From the NCBI GenBank assembly GCA_024195265.1, contig JAJLRJ010000008.1:27435432-27499431 (forward strand): a stretch of 64,000 nt of DNA. The letters are read 5' to 3'. Under the pieces are notes generated by a model, which was not told the origin of the DNA, did not search any database, and saw only the letters and a program-made list of their open reading frames with translations. The position numbers and the translations under genes are program-made. Numbering within the stretch: the stretch's first letter is position 1; every line of letters begins with the position of its first letter. The stretch is from Dendrophyllia cribrosa (Eukaryota > Cnidaria > Anthozoa > Scleractinia > Dendrophylliidae). Of the stretch, positions 53,787 to 62,909 are shown piece after piece.

Positions 53787-53799
53787 ATCCCGGACTGTA

Positions 53800-54299
53800 C
53801 TAGTTATTGTAGACGGAAAAAAAGTTGTTTTTGTGAACTTTTGTACGGTCTAAATGTACTGTCCAGACGGTCGCGTAATACTGTTTTTGAGAATTGCTAA
53901 AATTGAAAAATAGCCCGGTCGTCAATCTTAACTCTTGTGCTTCCGACCTTTCACCTTAGTTACGTTTAGTTAAGCTTGTTCACTGAGCGACGCGGTTAGG
54001 CTCAGCCTATATATATACATATATTAGGCATCGACGTCACACTGGAGCTTTGAGCTTTGTTGCGGTTTTGTTGCTACGCAACTGCAGGACACCATCGCGT
54101 TATATTTAACTATTATAGCGCGAAAGCGCGCGTGATATCGCCTAATTCTTAGCCGATTATTTGACTGGTTTAAGTTCATTTGTGTTATTTATCAAAAAGT
54201 CTAAAAGGCCTAGAAGCCTTCCAGTCAGCTTCTGTGAAAACACTGAAAATTGTTCGGGAGGCCCGTGAGCCATAAAGCCTTAAGTTCGGCTGCGTTTTT
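53800..54299. other. Unassigned DNA with a small Helitron-like similarity
   Basis: TTGTTGCTACGCAACTGCAG followed by GACACCATC (54070-54098) resembles the Helitron-like segment near 58340-58370. It may be a small fragment of that family. Otherwise no feature is seen. Confidence 0.35.
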
Positions 54300-54378
54300 G
54301 CGTGGTCGTCCTGATGGTTAACACATCGATTATGAAGGGCAAGAAACCAACTCCAATTTTGGCTTTTAGCTTTAATTT

Positions 54379-54415
54379 GCTCGACGTTTCGGCGGTCACG
54401 GCCTTCTTCAGGAGC
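54379..54415 (-). ncRNA. Hammerhead-like motif at PLE 3' end
   Basis: On the minus strand GCTC, CTGAAGA, then GGC...GCC (stem II), GAAA, CGTC and GAGC occur in hammerhead order. CTGAAGA and GAAA match the conserved core, stem I is GCTC/GAGC and the cleavage triplet would be GTC. Stem III would consist of AC/GT with no loop, so a single molecule could hardly form it. A dimeric arrangement or a degenerate ribozyme is likely. Confidence 0.55.
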
Positions 54416-54634
54416 GTTTTGTAGATGTTACAACATTTAAAATTTGTGTCAACGGAAAAATCAACGGCTAATCTATGATGAAATTACAAAACATAATTCT
54501 ATTGGTTAATGTGCTAGTTAAAGAAGACGTAACAAAACAAACTTGCGCGTGTTTTGAAATAATTTAACGAACAGAAATAATCAGATTTCGGCGCGCGAGT
54601 AACATGGGCGCGTGCAAAGTTCTCTTACATTACT

Positions 54635-55173
54635 TTAGATTAGATCAAATTGTTTATTGCTGGTTTTAGTCTCTTTATCCAGAAGTTTTCTCTCGCACGT
54701 CTCATTTCCACGTTGCGGCTTCTGACCTTCTCTAGCACCGTTAGTCTTAAGTGTTCCACTCCACAGGTCCAAAAATGCCGCAATGTAGGTAAATATTTTT
54801 GACCAATGGATATGTCTGAGCGGTGTTGGTTTGCCCTTATACGGATGCAATTTCCTGTTTCTCCCACATATTAGTCGCGACAATTCGAGCATTGTATTAA
54901 ATATATAACATTAGTAGATTGGCACGTCATGTTATCATGGAGTGTAATAGTTTCATTGGTCGCTGTGCTGGTGATGGGGAGCGCAAAATAACCATATGTT
55001 TTGCAGCAGGCACATCTTATGTCGGTTTTGCAAGGCCAGAAGCCGGGTTTTGTGGTGATGGTGGCTGGACGGTTCCCATGTTTATGTGCAAAGTGTATTT
55101 TCAGATTTTTGTTATTTTGAAAGTTACGGTCACAGATCTCGCATGTGGTTTCAGAGGGGCCCGGTGTACTAGT
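54635..55173 (-). pseudogene. PLE linker zinc finger and GIY-YIG endonuclease
   Basis: From 55173 on the minus strand: TTCEICDRNFQNNKNLKIHF with AHKHG (a C2H2 finger), then CKTDIRCACCKTYGYF, then STNVIYLIQCSNCRD, a stop at about 54871, and YVGETGNCIRIRANQHRSDI. It continues to RRARENFWIKRLKP. VIYLIQC and YVGETG are the two GIY-YIG motifs, R in RIRANQHR is the catalytic Arg, and E in RENFW the metal-binding Glu. A frameshift lies near 54650-54880. The endonuclease would cut target DNA for this retroelement. One in-frame stop precedes YVGETG. Confidence 0.85.
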
Positions 55174-55182
55174 GTTATCGGG

Positions 55183-55252
55183 CAACCTCGTTCACAGGGC
55201 TTTTCCTTTCGAGAGCCCTCTCTCGAAAGGAAAAGCCCTGGGAACGAGGTTG
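55183..55252. mobile_element. 70-bp palindromic MITE with 9-bp target duplication
   Basis: CAACCTCGTTCACAGGGCTT and TTCCTTTCGAGAG are mirrored around a 4-bp centre. GTTATCGGG flanks both sides (55174-55182, 55253-55261). Nine-base duplications point to a MULE-type family. It lies within PLE coding sequence and adds residues such as QPRSQGFSFRER to the reading frame. Confidence 0.85.
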
Positions 55253-55261
55253 GTTATCGGG

Positions 55262-56283
55262 GGGTTGGGAGGAAAGGCGAGTCGCTGAGTGTAGTCCATC
55301 AGTGTTGTTTGGTGTGAGTCGTTTACTCGTCAGAGAAAGGTTTCTCCCTTTGCGGTATGCAATTAGTGTTGGCTGGGGAAAGACACTCTTGCATCGGGAT
55401 GAGAGAGTTAAAATTTGTTGGTGATCTCTGATAATATTTTTAACCTTTGGAAGGGCCGGGTTATGGGTGACGACCAGAGGTACCCTGTCCATATTGCCCT
55501 TGATGGTGTCATTGCGAAGTGCCTCCTTCCTTGTGGTTTGTCTCGCTTTCATGATGGATTCCTTTATAAGTTTGTTCTTGTACCCACTGTGAAGTTCTTG
55601 TGCTCTATTTTCGAAGAACTCGTTTTTAGAGCAGATACGCCGGGCGGAGTCTGAGGGCAAGGCTATATGGTATCGCCGTTTTGGTGTGTTGCGGATGACA
55701 GCTGGTCCAGTTGAGATATTGATGGGTGTCCGTTGGTTTGGTGTAGAGGTCAGTATGAATTTTGCCATTATCTAAAATTACTTGTACGTCAAGGAATGGA
55801 ATAGTAGTGGGTGATATTGTTTGTTCGAACTTGACTTGGGTCAAAATCGTTGCATTGTTCGAAAAACTGATTGAGTTTGAGTTCACCAAAAGTCCAAAGG
55901 AAGAAAATATCATCAATGCATCTAAACCAAACAAGAGGTTTGAGGATGGTTTGTTCTAGTAGCTGTTCTTCTAGGTGGCCCACAAACAGGTAAGCATACG
56001 TGGGTGCCATTTTTGTTCCCATCGCTGTCCCTGTCTGTTGCAAGTAGTGACTGCCTTGGAATGTTAAATTGTTGCATGTCAGTACTAAATTGATGAACTT
56101 TAAGGTGGTGTCTATTTTGTAATCGTCAAAGTTGTTAAGACGCATATAATGTTTACATGCTTTTATCCCACCTTCGTGTGGAATGTTGGTGTACAACGAT
56201 TTAACATCCCAGGTAACCAATAGTGTTCCGGGTGGTAGGGACTGGCTTTTACTGATTTCCGCGAGTTTCCGTAAAAAAATCAT
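55262..56283 (-). pseudogene. Penelope-like reverse transcriptase, 5'-partial
   Basis: The minus-strand translation from 56283 gives LLVTWDVKSLYTNIPHEGGI (motif A), GTAMGTKMAPTYAYLFVGHL (motif B), WFRCIDDIFFLWTF (motif C with both Asp), then after a frameshift IPFLDVQVILDNGKIHTDLY and TKPTDTHQYLNWTSCHPQHT. A second shift leads to the basic linker (RVPLVVTHNPALPKVKNIIR). These are signature Penelope RT blocks. The N-terminal fingers are missing because a Helitron-like element cuts the gene at 56284. Confidence 0.88.
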
Positions 56284-56285
56284 TA

Positions 56286-58400
56286 CTAGAAATACGTGTT
56301 AGCGATGTGGGAGGGAGAGATGGAATTTCTGATTTAAATGGAGAGGTTGGGTTGCTTGCTGGCAATGGCCCCAAAATTTAATTTTGAGACATTTTCGTTC
56401 CCAGTCTCTTCCATTTAAATTGTACTTCCTAAAATAAAAGAAATGGGAGCTGGTGCTGGTCAGTTTTGGGTTTTGAGCTGTGGGTCGCTGTAACTGCTAT
56501 GGGACTGGGTACCAAACAATCCTCAGGCCCTTCCTCTTCCCCCCGCCACCTTTCTTTATTAATTTTTGTCAGAAGGAAGATTGGTCTGAATGTGAATGTA
56601 TTAAGTACTGTTGTGGACATGGCTCCTGGACAATATGCAGTGGTGTTCTGTAATATTTTGATTGTCTCAATTAAATTCCATTTTTGAAGCTTGTGAGTGC
56701 TATCTCCCAAATTAACCTGTTCCCTTTAGATGCTGCTATAGCTTTTGTTCTATATACTGGGTATCAAATAATTGGTAACCCAATTCTCTTTATTCACTTG
56801 AATGGTTGAGATCACAGGAGGTTACTGCTGCTGAAAAGTGATGTTATCCAAAAAATAACAACTCAATGGTGAAAGTGGCATGAGATTCTCCCAGCAGTAA
56901 CAATACTATATTTTGGATACAGGTCATGGGAATTACGAAATTGATTACAAAACATGAATATTCAAGATGAAGCAACAGATTCTCTACAAATACCATAAGC
57001 AATGTATAGAGACATGGATAGAGAATTCGTAGGTTAAGACCAGGACTTAGGCCTTCATGACCAGTTAGCCCCTTTAAAAATCTCGAAATCAAAATTAATT
57101 TGCTGATGTACATTCTCCTTACTGGTACAGTGTCAATACAGTTCACATAGCCATATAACTACAGTGAATTTGTATTCAATTTCCACAGACAACTCATGTT
57201 GAAGGTGATCAGGTTCTCAATTTGCATAATCTATGTACTTGCTCGTACACTGATATGGTGAGGAGATTTAAGATACTGATCACGGTTCCAATAATAAATG
57301 TGAAGCAGTAATGTTGATGTGTCATGTGTTTACCTACATGTATACATTTGCCACAGATTAGATGGTCATGATTGCTAACAGTAAATTGTTTTTTGCTAAC
57401 AAAATGTTTTTATCCAAATTGTAAAGAGAAATTCTCCTTAATAAACCATTCGAATGTTATTTCTTATTGAACTATTTTATGAAGAATGCTGTAAACTCAA
57501 GATACCGTATACGTATACAAAGCACATTTCACTCACTGTTCATTCACAGACAATCATGTAAATGTTGTATATTTGGGAAATAATTTCCACCTTTGTGATC
57601 TGCAGTTTTGATTATTTATCTGTAGTTTTGATCATTTAAAAAGTTCCTTAGTTACCTAAGTGAAAATATCAATAAACATCAAATTACAGTGTGTACTATA
57701 ACAAGAATTATTTTTTAGTGTTTGATTGTCCTCTCAGTAGTTTAACCACTCAAAATTTTTTTTTGTTTTTGCAAAAGCCGGTGATTTGAGCTACATTTCT
57801 TAATCGCTCTTCTTCTCTGAGCCTTTCCTATAATCAGTGTTTGCTTTTCCCTACCGTCTCAGGTATGAAAGATATTGGTCACAAGTATTTGGCTGATCGT
57901 GTAATTCTTGCCGCCTCTCGTTGCGTCTACAAACAGAATCATTTTGTCCAACACTTCCAGTCGGTGTCGCCTCTCCTGATCGGTTTCGTTCAGAATTCTA
58001 ACGGCGGCAATCGGTCAAGGCGTTTGAACCTAGTCAAACGGTGTGCCTGGGCTGTTCGAAGTCTTTGTAATCTATGCTCTCGTTGTCTCTTCGTTGCTCG
58101 ATCGCGCTGAATTTCAAGTCACCGTTCAGCGAAGTTTCGGTGGTTAATTTTCTCGGACAAGGATTTCCAGCCACCTGTTGAATCCAACGTTGTTGTGTTT
58201 GCTGTTCTTTCTCATTTGCATCAGAAATTGGTTGTGTTTCACCGAGAGTAAACATTTTTTAACAAAGTAAGGGTAAACGACCGCCGGCACGGCCACCATG
58301 AATAAACATGAGAGTGCGCCATTGTCAGCGGTCGCGATTTTTGTTGCCAGGCAACTGCCGGACACCATCAAGTGTATATATTTTTTTTTTCGCTCGAATT
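56286..58400 (-). mobile_element. Helitron-like element, copy 2
   Basis: In element orientation it ends ACGTATTTCTAG followed by TAATGA. It is the inverse of 8844-10369 and keeps the region that in copy 1 is split by the PLE, with poly(A)/TATATA at 58375-58395 and GAATTCGAGCG next to it. Its 5' end is not defined. It cuts the PLE RT at 56284. It lacks the 3.7-kb TTAA insertion of copy 3, which makes it the reference for that site. Confidence 0.5.
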
Positions 58401-58553
58401 CACGCGGCTCAGCTCGGGAGAGCATGCGTGATCTGGCCGCGGACGGCCACGGTTTTTGACGGTCCGGTTAATTTTTCCCTCAACTGTTTGTTAAATGAAA
58501 AATTGTTAACAATGCCCGAATTATTTGGGCTCTCGATCAGCGCCAAGACTTAG
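58401..58553. other. Unassigned sequence upstream of the coiled-coil relic
   Basis: Probably the 5' flank or untranslated part of the following ORF. It may contain the true left end of Helitron-like copy 2. Confidence 0.3.
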
Positions 58554-58942
58554 ATGGGCAACAAAAACAAAAGAGGAGACAAAGGATCAACAGAAGATAA
58601 GAAAGCAGCCAAACGTCCCAACATGGCGGACGACCAAGATGACGAACTACGAGGCGAAGAGCAAATCAGTCTTATCGATATGCACACCATACTAATAGAT
58701 ATACAAGCCACAGTGCGCAATATGTCAAAGGAACACACTAAACTGGTAACAGAAGTAATGGAATTAATGGAATTAAAAACATCGTCCAAGAGACAAGAAA
58801 CTCACATCGACAATATGAAGAAGACTCTCACGACGCAGTGATCAAGGCGAACGAGCATTTGACGAAGGAACTAAGTACAGCGAAAAAAAGAATAAAGGAA
58901 CAAGACGACGAAATTGAAGAGCTTAAGAGCGACTTGCTGTAA
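58554..58942 (+). pseudogene. Coiled-coil ORF1-like protein, frameshifted
   Basis: ATG at 58554 opens a 95-codon frame (MGNKNKRGDKGSTEDKKAAK, then MADDQDDELRGEEQISLI), with a heptad-like helix ILIDIQATVRNMSKEHTKLV. A shift near 58838 continues as AVIKANEHLTKELSTAKKRI and IKEQDDEIEELKSDLL to a stop at 58940. A basic N terminus followed by a long coiled coil resembles nucleic-acid-binding first ORFs of non-LTR elements. No RT follows here because a TTAA MITE begins at 59012. A host origin is possible. Confidence 0.45.
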
Positions 58943-59011
58943 CTATAAACTATACCCATGCAAGATAGAAAATTTCGATTTTCTCATACTTCGTCACAAT
59001 AAAGGTCTTAA

Positions 59012-59467
59012 AGTGCCTATCACCTCTAGAAGGTTATTTTCAGAATCAACTCTATGTACATTGAATAGTTGAATGGTAAAATATTTCTTGTTTTCCACGT
59101 CGCGTTAGTGAGTTATAGACATTTAAATTTACAAAATGCTAATTAGATGACGTCAACCCGGGAATCATTTATTATACAACTACTTGTTTTCACCTCCAAG
59201 TAATATTTTTTACGAAGCAATTGACTATCCGCAGTTTATTTTTAGTATTTATCAAATTAATTATCCTCAAGCTGTAAACTGCGCATTGTAAATTGACGAA
59301 GAAATAATGGCAAATTCCCGGGTTGACGTCATCTAATTAGCATTTTGTAAATTCAAATCTCTATAACTCACAAACGCGACGTTTAAAACAAGAAATATTT
59401 TACCATTCAACTATTCAATGTACATAGAGTTGATTCTGAAAATAACTTTCTAGGGGTGATAGGCACT
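59012..59467. mobile_element. TTAA foldback element, 456 bp
   Basis: The ends AGTGCCTATCACC and its inverse are flanked by TTAA (59008-59011, 59468-59471). Long arms include ATGACGTCAACCCGGGAAT and AATGTACATAGAGTTGATTC. The terminal AGTGCC resembles the 31702 element (AGTGCCCC), so they may share a transposase. Confidence 0.9.
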
Positions 59468-60611
59468 TTAACTAGCTTGTTTAAAAAAATATAACTTTAA
59501 GGTTGTTTGGATTTTTATTTTTTAGCCGAAGCGGCTTTTTGTGTTTGCAGCCCACACTCGCCCAAAATCGTCTCTGAAAACCCATGTTTTTCGTGAGTGA
59601 GCAAGCTAAAAAAAAAACCGTGTCTAGAAAATCTATACCTCCCTCTTAAAATATCGCCTTTTGAAAGTTATTTAGCCTTGTCAGATCAGAATGAAACCTG
59701 AGTCTGAATTTTTTATCGAATTTCCAAATTTATGTCCTGCGACGGTTTTGCGCCACATCAAAATTTGGGTCAAATTCGTGGGCCAAAAAGTCAATCTGGT
59801 ACATGGATTTAACTTTCAAAACTATTATTTAAAAAAAAAAAGTATCATTTCATCTTACTTTTGATCCATAAACTGGCTTGGGTAAATAAAACGAAAATTT
59901 TTTCGAGCGTCTTGAAAACAAGGCACTTAAGCTAATTACTTGACATTTTGACCTTTCATGCAGCGATTGTTATTGCAAACATCGATCCTGAAAAGTTCAA
60001 CTGTGGGTCCCATCTTCCGTTAAATAGTCGTCAGTGTGTCTAAAATATCTGAGAGATAGCATTTATGATATTTATAAATCAATATAAAGCCCAAAACAAG
60101 CATGTTTGTGGTCTGTTGGAGGTTTATTTTGAATTGGTGACTGTCCATTTGCTATCGAATTTATACAATACATGCGACAAAAGGTCACAAAATGCCAGTT
60201 TATAAATCAGCCTCAACAAAATATAACGTCAGGAAACCGGTACAATAGATCATTAACCAAATCTGTACAAGTATTTCTTACCTTAATCTAGCATATCTTG
60301 ATAAGAAATGGTAACATTGTCGCCGGCGTTACGATAGCGTGTCCGAAACGTTCACTGTTCCAAAACTGTTTCATTAGTTACATATTGACCGACAACCACA
60401 AGAACCCCAAGCTTGCTTGCTCGTTTATTTATTTGTTTGTTTGTGTTTTATTATTTTCTTTCCTATAATATTTGTTAATTTTCTTTTTGCTGCTTTGTTT
60501 CCTTACACTCCTTTTTGTCATTGCATGTCAAAAGATCCCAATAGCAAAGATATCACTGACTCAAGCTATTGGTAAAGAAAATAATATATTGTTTCGCGAT
60601 CACAACTACAC
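59468..60611. other. Unassigned DNA
   Basis: AT-rich, with no supported ORF. No repeat boundary was recognised. Confidence 0.45.
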
Positions 60612-60613
60612 AT

Positions 60614-60859
60614 CCTCGGAGACTCAGGGGCAATTAGTTGGGGCGCGACGAAAATCGGCATAAGTTTTCCATCCTCGGAGACCCAGGGGCAATTAGTTGG
60701 GGCCCGACGAAAATCGGCATAAGAACGGCTCGTTCGAAAGAATCGCTCGCTCAAAAGAATCGTTTCAAGAACGGCTAAGAAAGGGGCTCTCTTCGCCGTT
60801 CTTGAAAACTAATGCCGATTTTCGTCGCGCCCCAACTAATTGCCCCTGGGTCTCCGAGG
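60614..60859. mobile_element. TIR MITE with duplicated left terminus
   Basis: CCTCGGAGACCCAGGGGCAA plus TTAGTTGGGG occurs twice in tandem (60614 and 60673) and once inverted at the right end (60811-60859). CGACGAAAATCGGCAT follows each. The centre holds AACGGC/GCCGTT inverted pieces. It has no ORF. Confidence 0.8.
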
Positions 60860-60865
60860 AGTCAA

Positions 60866-61440
60866 CTACACTGTCTTTTTGTAGCGCATACGATATTGCC
60901 TTGAGAAAAGCGTTGTATCTTTTGCCTTTTCTTGACATCGGATTTGAGTTCACTTAAGGTTTACTGGAAAATCGTGCGTCGTACTTAGTTGATTAGTGTA
61001 GTTGATAATAATCGCGTTCGAAGAACGCAATTCTAATTTCGTGTTGGTTGTCCTGTGGTTTATGTTCAGTAAAATTTGCGATTTTTTGGTAGACGGTCTT
61101 CCAAATGGCCGCCCCTATTGGTTTTTTTCAGGGGCTCATTTCCGCCGGAAATTCCTTCGAACGCGTCTCCATAATCTGTGATTACTGCTAGTATATAATC
61201 GCTTAGAGTATTATTTAATGAGGAGCGTGTGGATCTGTAGTTCCAGCAAACGTCCATTGTGTGGTTGTGGGAAGCTTCAAAAAATCTATTCAAGACCACT
61301 TGGTAGCTTACCGTGTGTATGGAGAGAAGCGAAACTCTTACTCGCTCGAGCAGGCAAAGAGAGTATTTTGTATCCGGTTTTTTGCAGTTCCAAATTACCT
61401 GCAAAATTGTTCATCCGAAAGATAATTGTTACTGTTTCTC
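60866..61440. other. Unassigned DNA with short frames on both strands
   Basis: Frames of 77 and 112 codons overlap on opposite strands. Neither contains a motif I recognise, so I do not call a gene. It may include upstream exon sequence of the zinc-finger relic. Confidence 0.3.
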
Positions 61441-61446
61441 AAGAAA

Positions 61447-61662
61447 GGTAAAAGAAAGTACGAACTGAAGATGAGCAGCCAGCCGTAGAGCAAGATAGGC
61501 CTCCACGTGAGCTCCTTACCTGCCCAAATGAAGGGTGTGTCAAGATGTATCAGCGTCACTTCAGTCTAGAGAAACACATTTTATTTAGGCAGTGCAAGTT
61601 GATGCCAGAGAGACAAACTCTTTTCGACTTGTCAATAAAAATATTAAATTCCATGACCTTTT
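61447..61662 (+). pseudogene. C2H2 zinc-finger exon fragment
   Basis: The translation KVRTEDEQPAVEQDRPPREL and LTCPNEGCVKMYQRHFSLEK, then HILFRQCKL, gives a C-x4-C finger followed by His residues. After it comes MPERQTLFDLSIKIL before a stop. The C-x4-C (EGC) spacing and the following TLFD segment recall a finger type seen in repeated cnidarian genes. It starts without a clear start codon, so it is probably an exon or a truncated copy. Confidence 0.45.
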
Positions 61663-62095
61663 AATTGAAGCAAGCAATGATTTTTACTTAGAAATTATAA
61701 TTCCCCTTTCTAATTGTTAAAGCTGGCCAAAAACCTCATGGGTCGTAGAGTTACCATAATGGCCATCCACGTTGCGCAAAAACAAGCATGACGGTGACCC
61801 CATTATTTATTGAACTTTTGCAATGTCCATGACATTATTTACAACTGGACCAAATATTCCTTCTTTTGCAATGGAATCACTTTAAGAAAGAAAATAGAAT
61901 GTCTTATTGGTTTTTGATATCTAGCCTGTTAACTATGTTACGCGCAAGCTTGGGGTTTCTCTGACTGTCGAACTGGACCGGACCGGCCTGGCTCGGATCA
62001 CTGATAGTAGGGTCGCCTTAAATTCCTGCGAAAATGGTCACATGGTATCCTGAATCAAGATAGCGGAAAGAGAGGTTCCGTAATTTTCTCAATTA
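61663..62095. other. Unassigned DNA
   Basis: No supported feature is visible. Confidence 0.4.
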
Positions 62096-62099
62096 AACG

Positions 62100-62665
62100 G
62101 CGAGGGCGTTTATTTAAAACTCGGCCTCGCGGATCCGGCGTTTATTTGAACCCAGCATTTATTCAAGGCCCGGCGTTTATTAAACAGGATAACTTTTCAT
62201 CATTTTTCGTGATCACATTTTACGTTATTTATTCTTAAGTTCCTGATTTAGAAGCTAAGTTGAACAAAATGTTCCTCAGTAATATCTTGATGAAAACAAA
62301 AACAAGAAGTCTCAAAGAGAATACATGTAAATGTATATATAGAATGCCCGCTTGACAAAACGTCCAGCAAAATAGAGACTGTACAGTGAGTGCAGACTAT
62401 CGTTAGGTTTTTTTTTCATTTATATCAAAATGGCAGTTGAACGCGTTCTGACTCTCTGAAACAAAGCATACGGAACGTATCATTAGGTGGAATGGCCGCT
62501 GCAGTTTATTTCATCCGATTAACTACATTATTTTCTGGTAACAATTAAATGTACAATACTGAATTCAAATAAACGCCAGTACCTCGAAAGGACGCCGGGG
62601 GCGTTTCTTTAAAACTCAACCTTCTCGACCCGGCGTATATTTGAACCCAGCGTTTAATCGATAAA
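62100..62665. repeat. Pair of ~70-bp direct repeats (GGCGTTTATTTGAACCCAGC)
   Basis: GGGCGTTTATTTAAAACTC, then CCGGCGTTTATTTGAACCCA, at 62100-62180 recur with changes at 62597-62665. The 430 bp between them are AT-rich and non-coding. It could be a small element with repeated ends or two copies of a simple repeat unit. Confidence 0.6.
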
Positions 62666-62843
62666 ATACCGTAACGGTAAGCAGATTGCGGCGGCACTGT
62701 TTTTGCTTCCCCATTTTGTCGTTAAGACTTCCTGTTATGCATTGAAACTACTTCTATAAACTAGGAGTAATCGGTTATTAGGGTAGTGCGTTCGGCAGTT
62801 GAAAGGGGGGATTTTAATTTTTGGTTATTGGGATAGATGCAAC

Positions 62844-62903
62844 CTCGTTCCCAGGGGCTTCTCGGTTTTCAAAATGGCCGTTTGAGAGGAGAAACCCCTG
62901 GAA
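62844..62903. mobile_element. Decayed relative of the 70-bp palindromic MITE
   Basis: CAACCTCGTTCCCAGGGGCT is loosely mirrored by GAGAAACCCCTGGAAC. The start is the same as the element at 55183, but the right end is diverged and no target duplication is visible. Confidence 0.55.
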
Positions 62904-62909
62904 CATAGC

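Larger units (their letters stand above)
49980..53797 (+). mobile_element. 3.8-kb TIR DNA element carrying an intact spliced gene
   Basis: CAGTCCGGGATGGTTATCAA plus ATTTGATAACC begins the element and occurs in perfect inverse at the end (53767-53797). TA flanks both sides (49978-49979, 53798-53799). Each TIR contains a 20-bp perfect palindrome (GGTTATCAAATTTGATAACC). GGCGGCC motifs follow near both ends. The only gene is the three-exon CDS 50668-53376 with a poly(A) signal at 53395. The coding frame is undamaged, unlike almost everything else in the window, which suggests recent activity or selection. CAG termini and a TA target recall Tc1/mariner-type ends, but the encoded protein is not a Tc1 transposase. 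Confidence 0.8.
54300..56285 (-). mobile_element. Penelope-like element 2, minus strand, 5'-truncated
   Basis: On the minus strand the order is RT motifs A, B and C, a basic linker, a C2H2 finger, a Cys-rich segment, GIY-YIG, and a 3' hammerhead-like motif. The 5' end is cut at 56285 by Helitron-like copy 2. A 70-bp palindromic MITE (55183-55252) sits in the linker. Damage is light: two frameshifts and one stop. Confidence 0.85.

Noticed and set aside
61066..61404. 112-codon minus-strand frame
   Set aside because: No motif, overlaps an opposite frame, and no splice or element context supports it.
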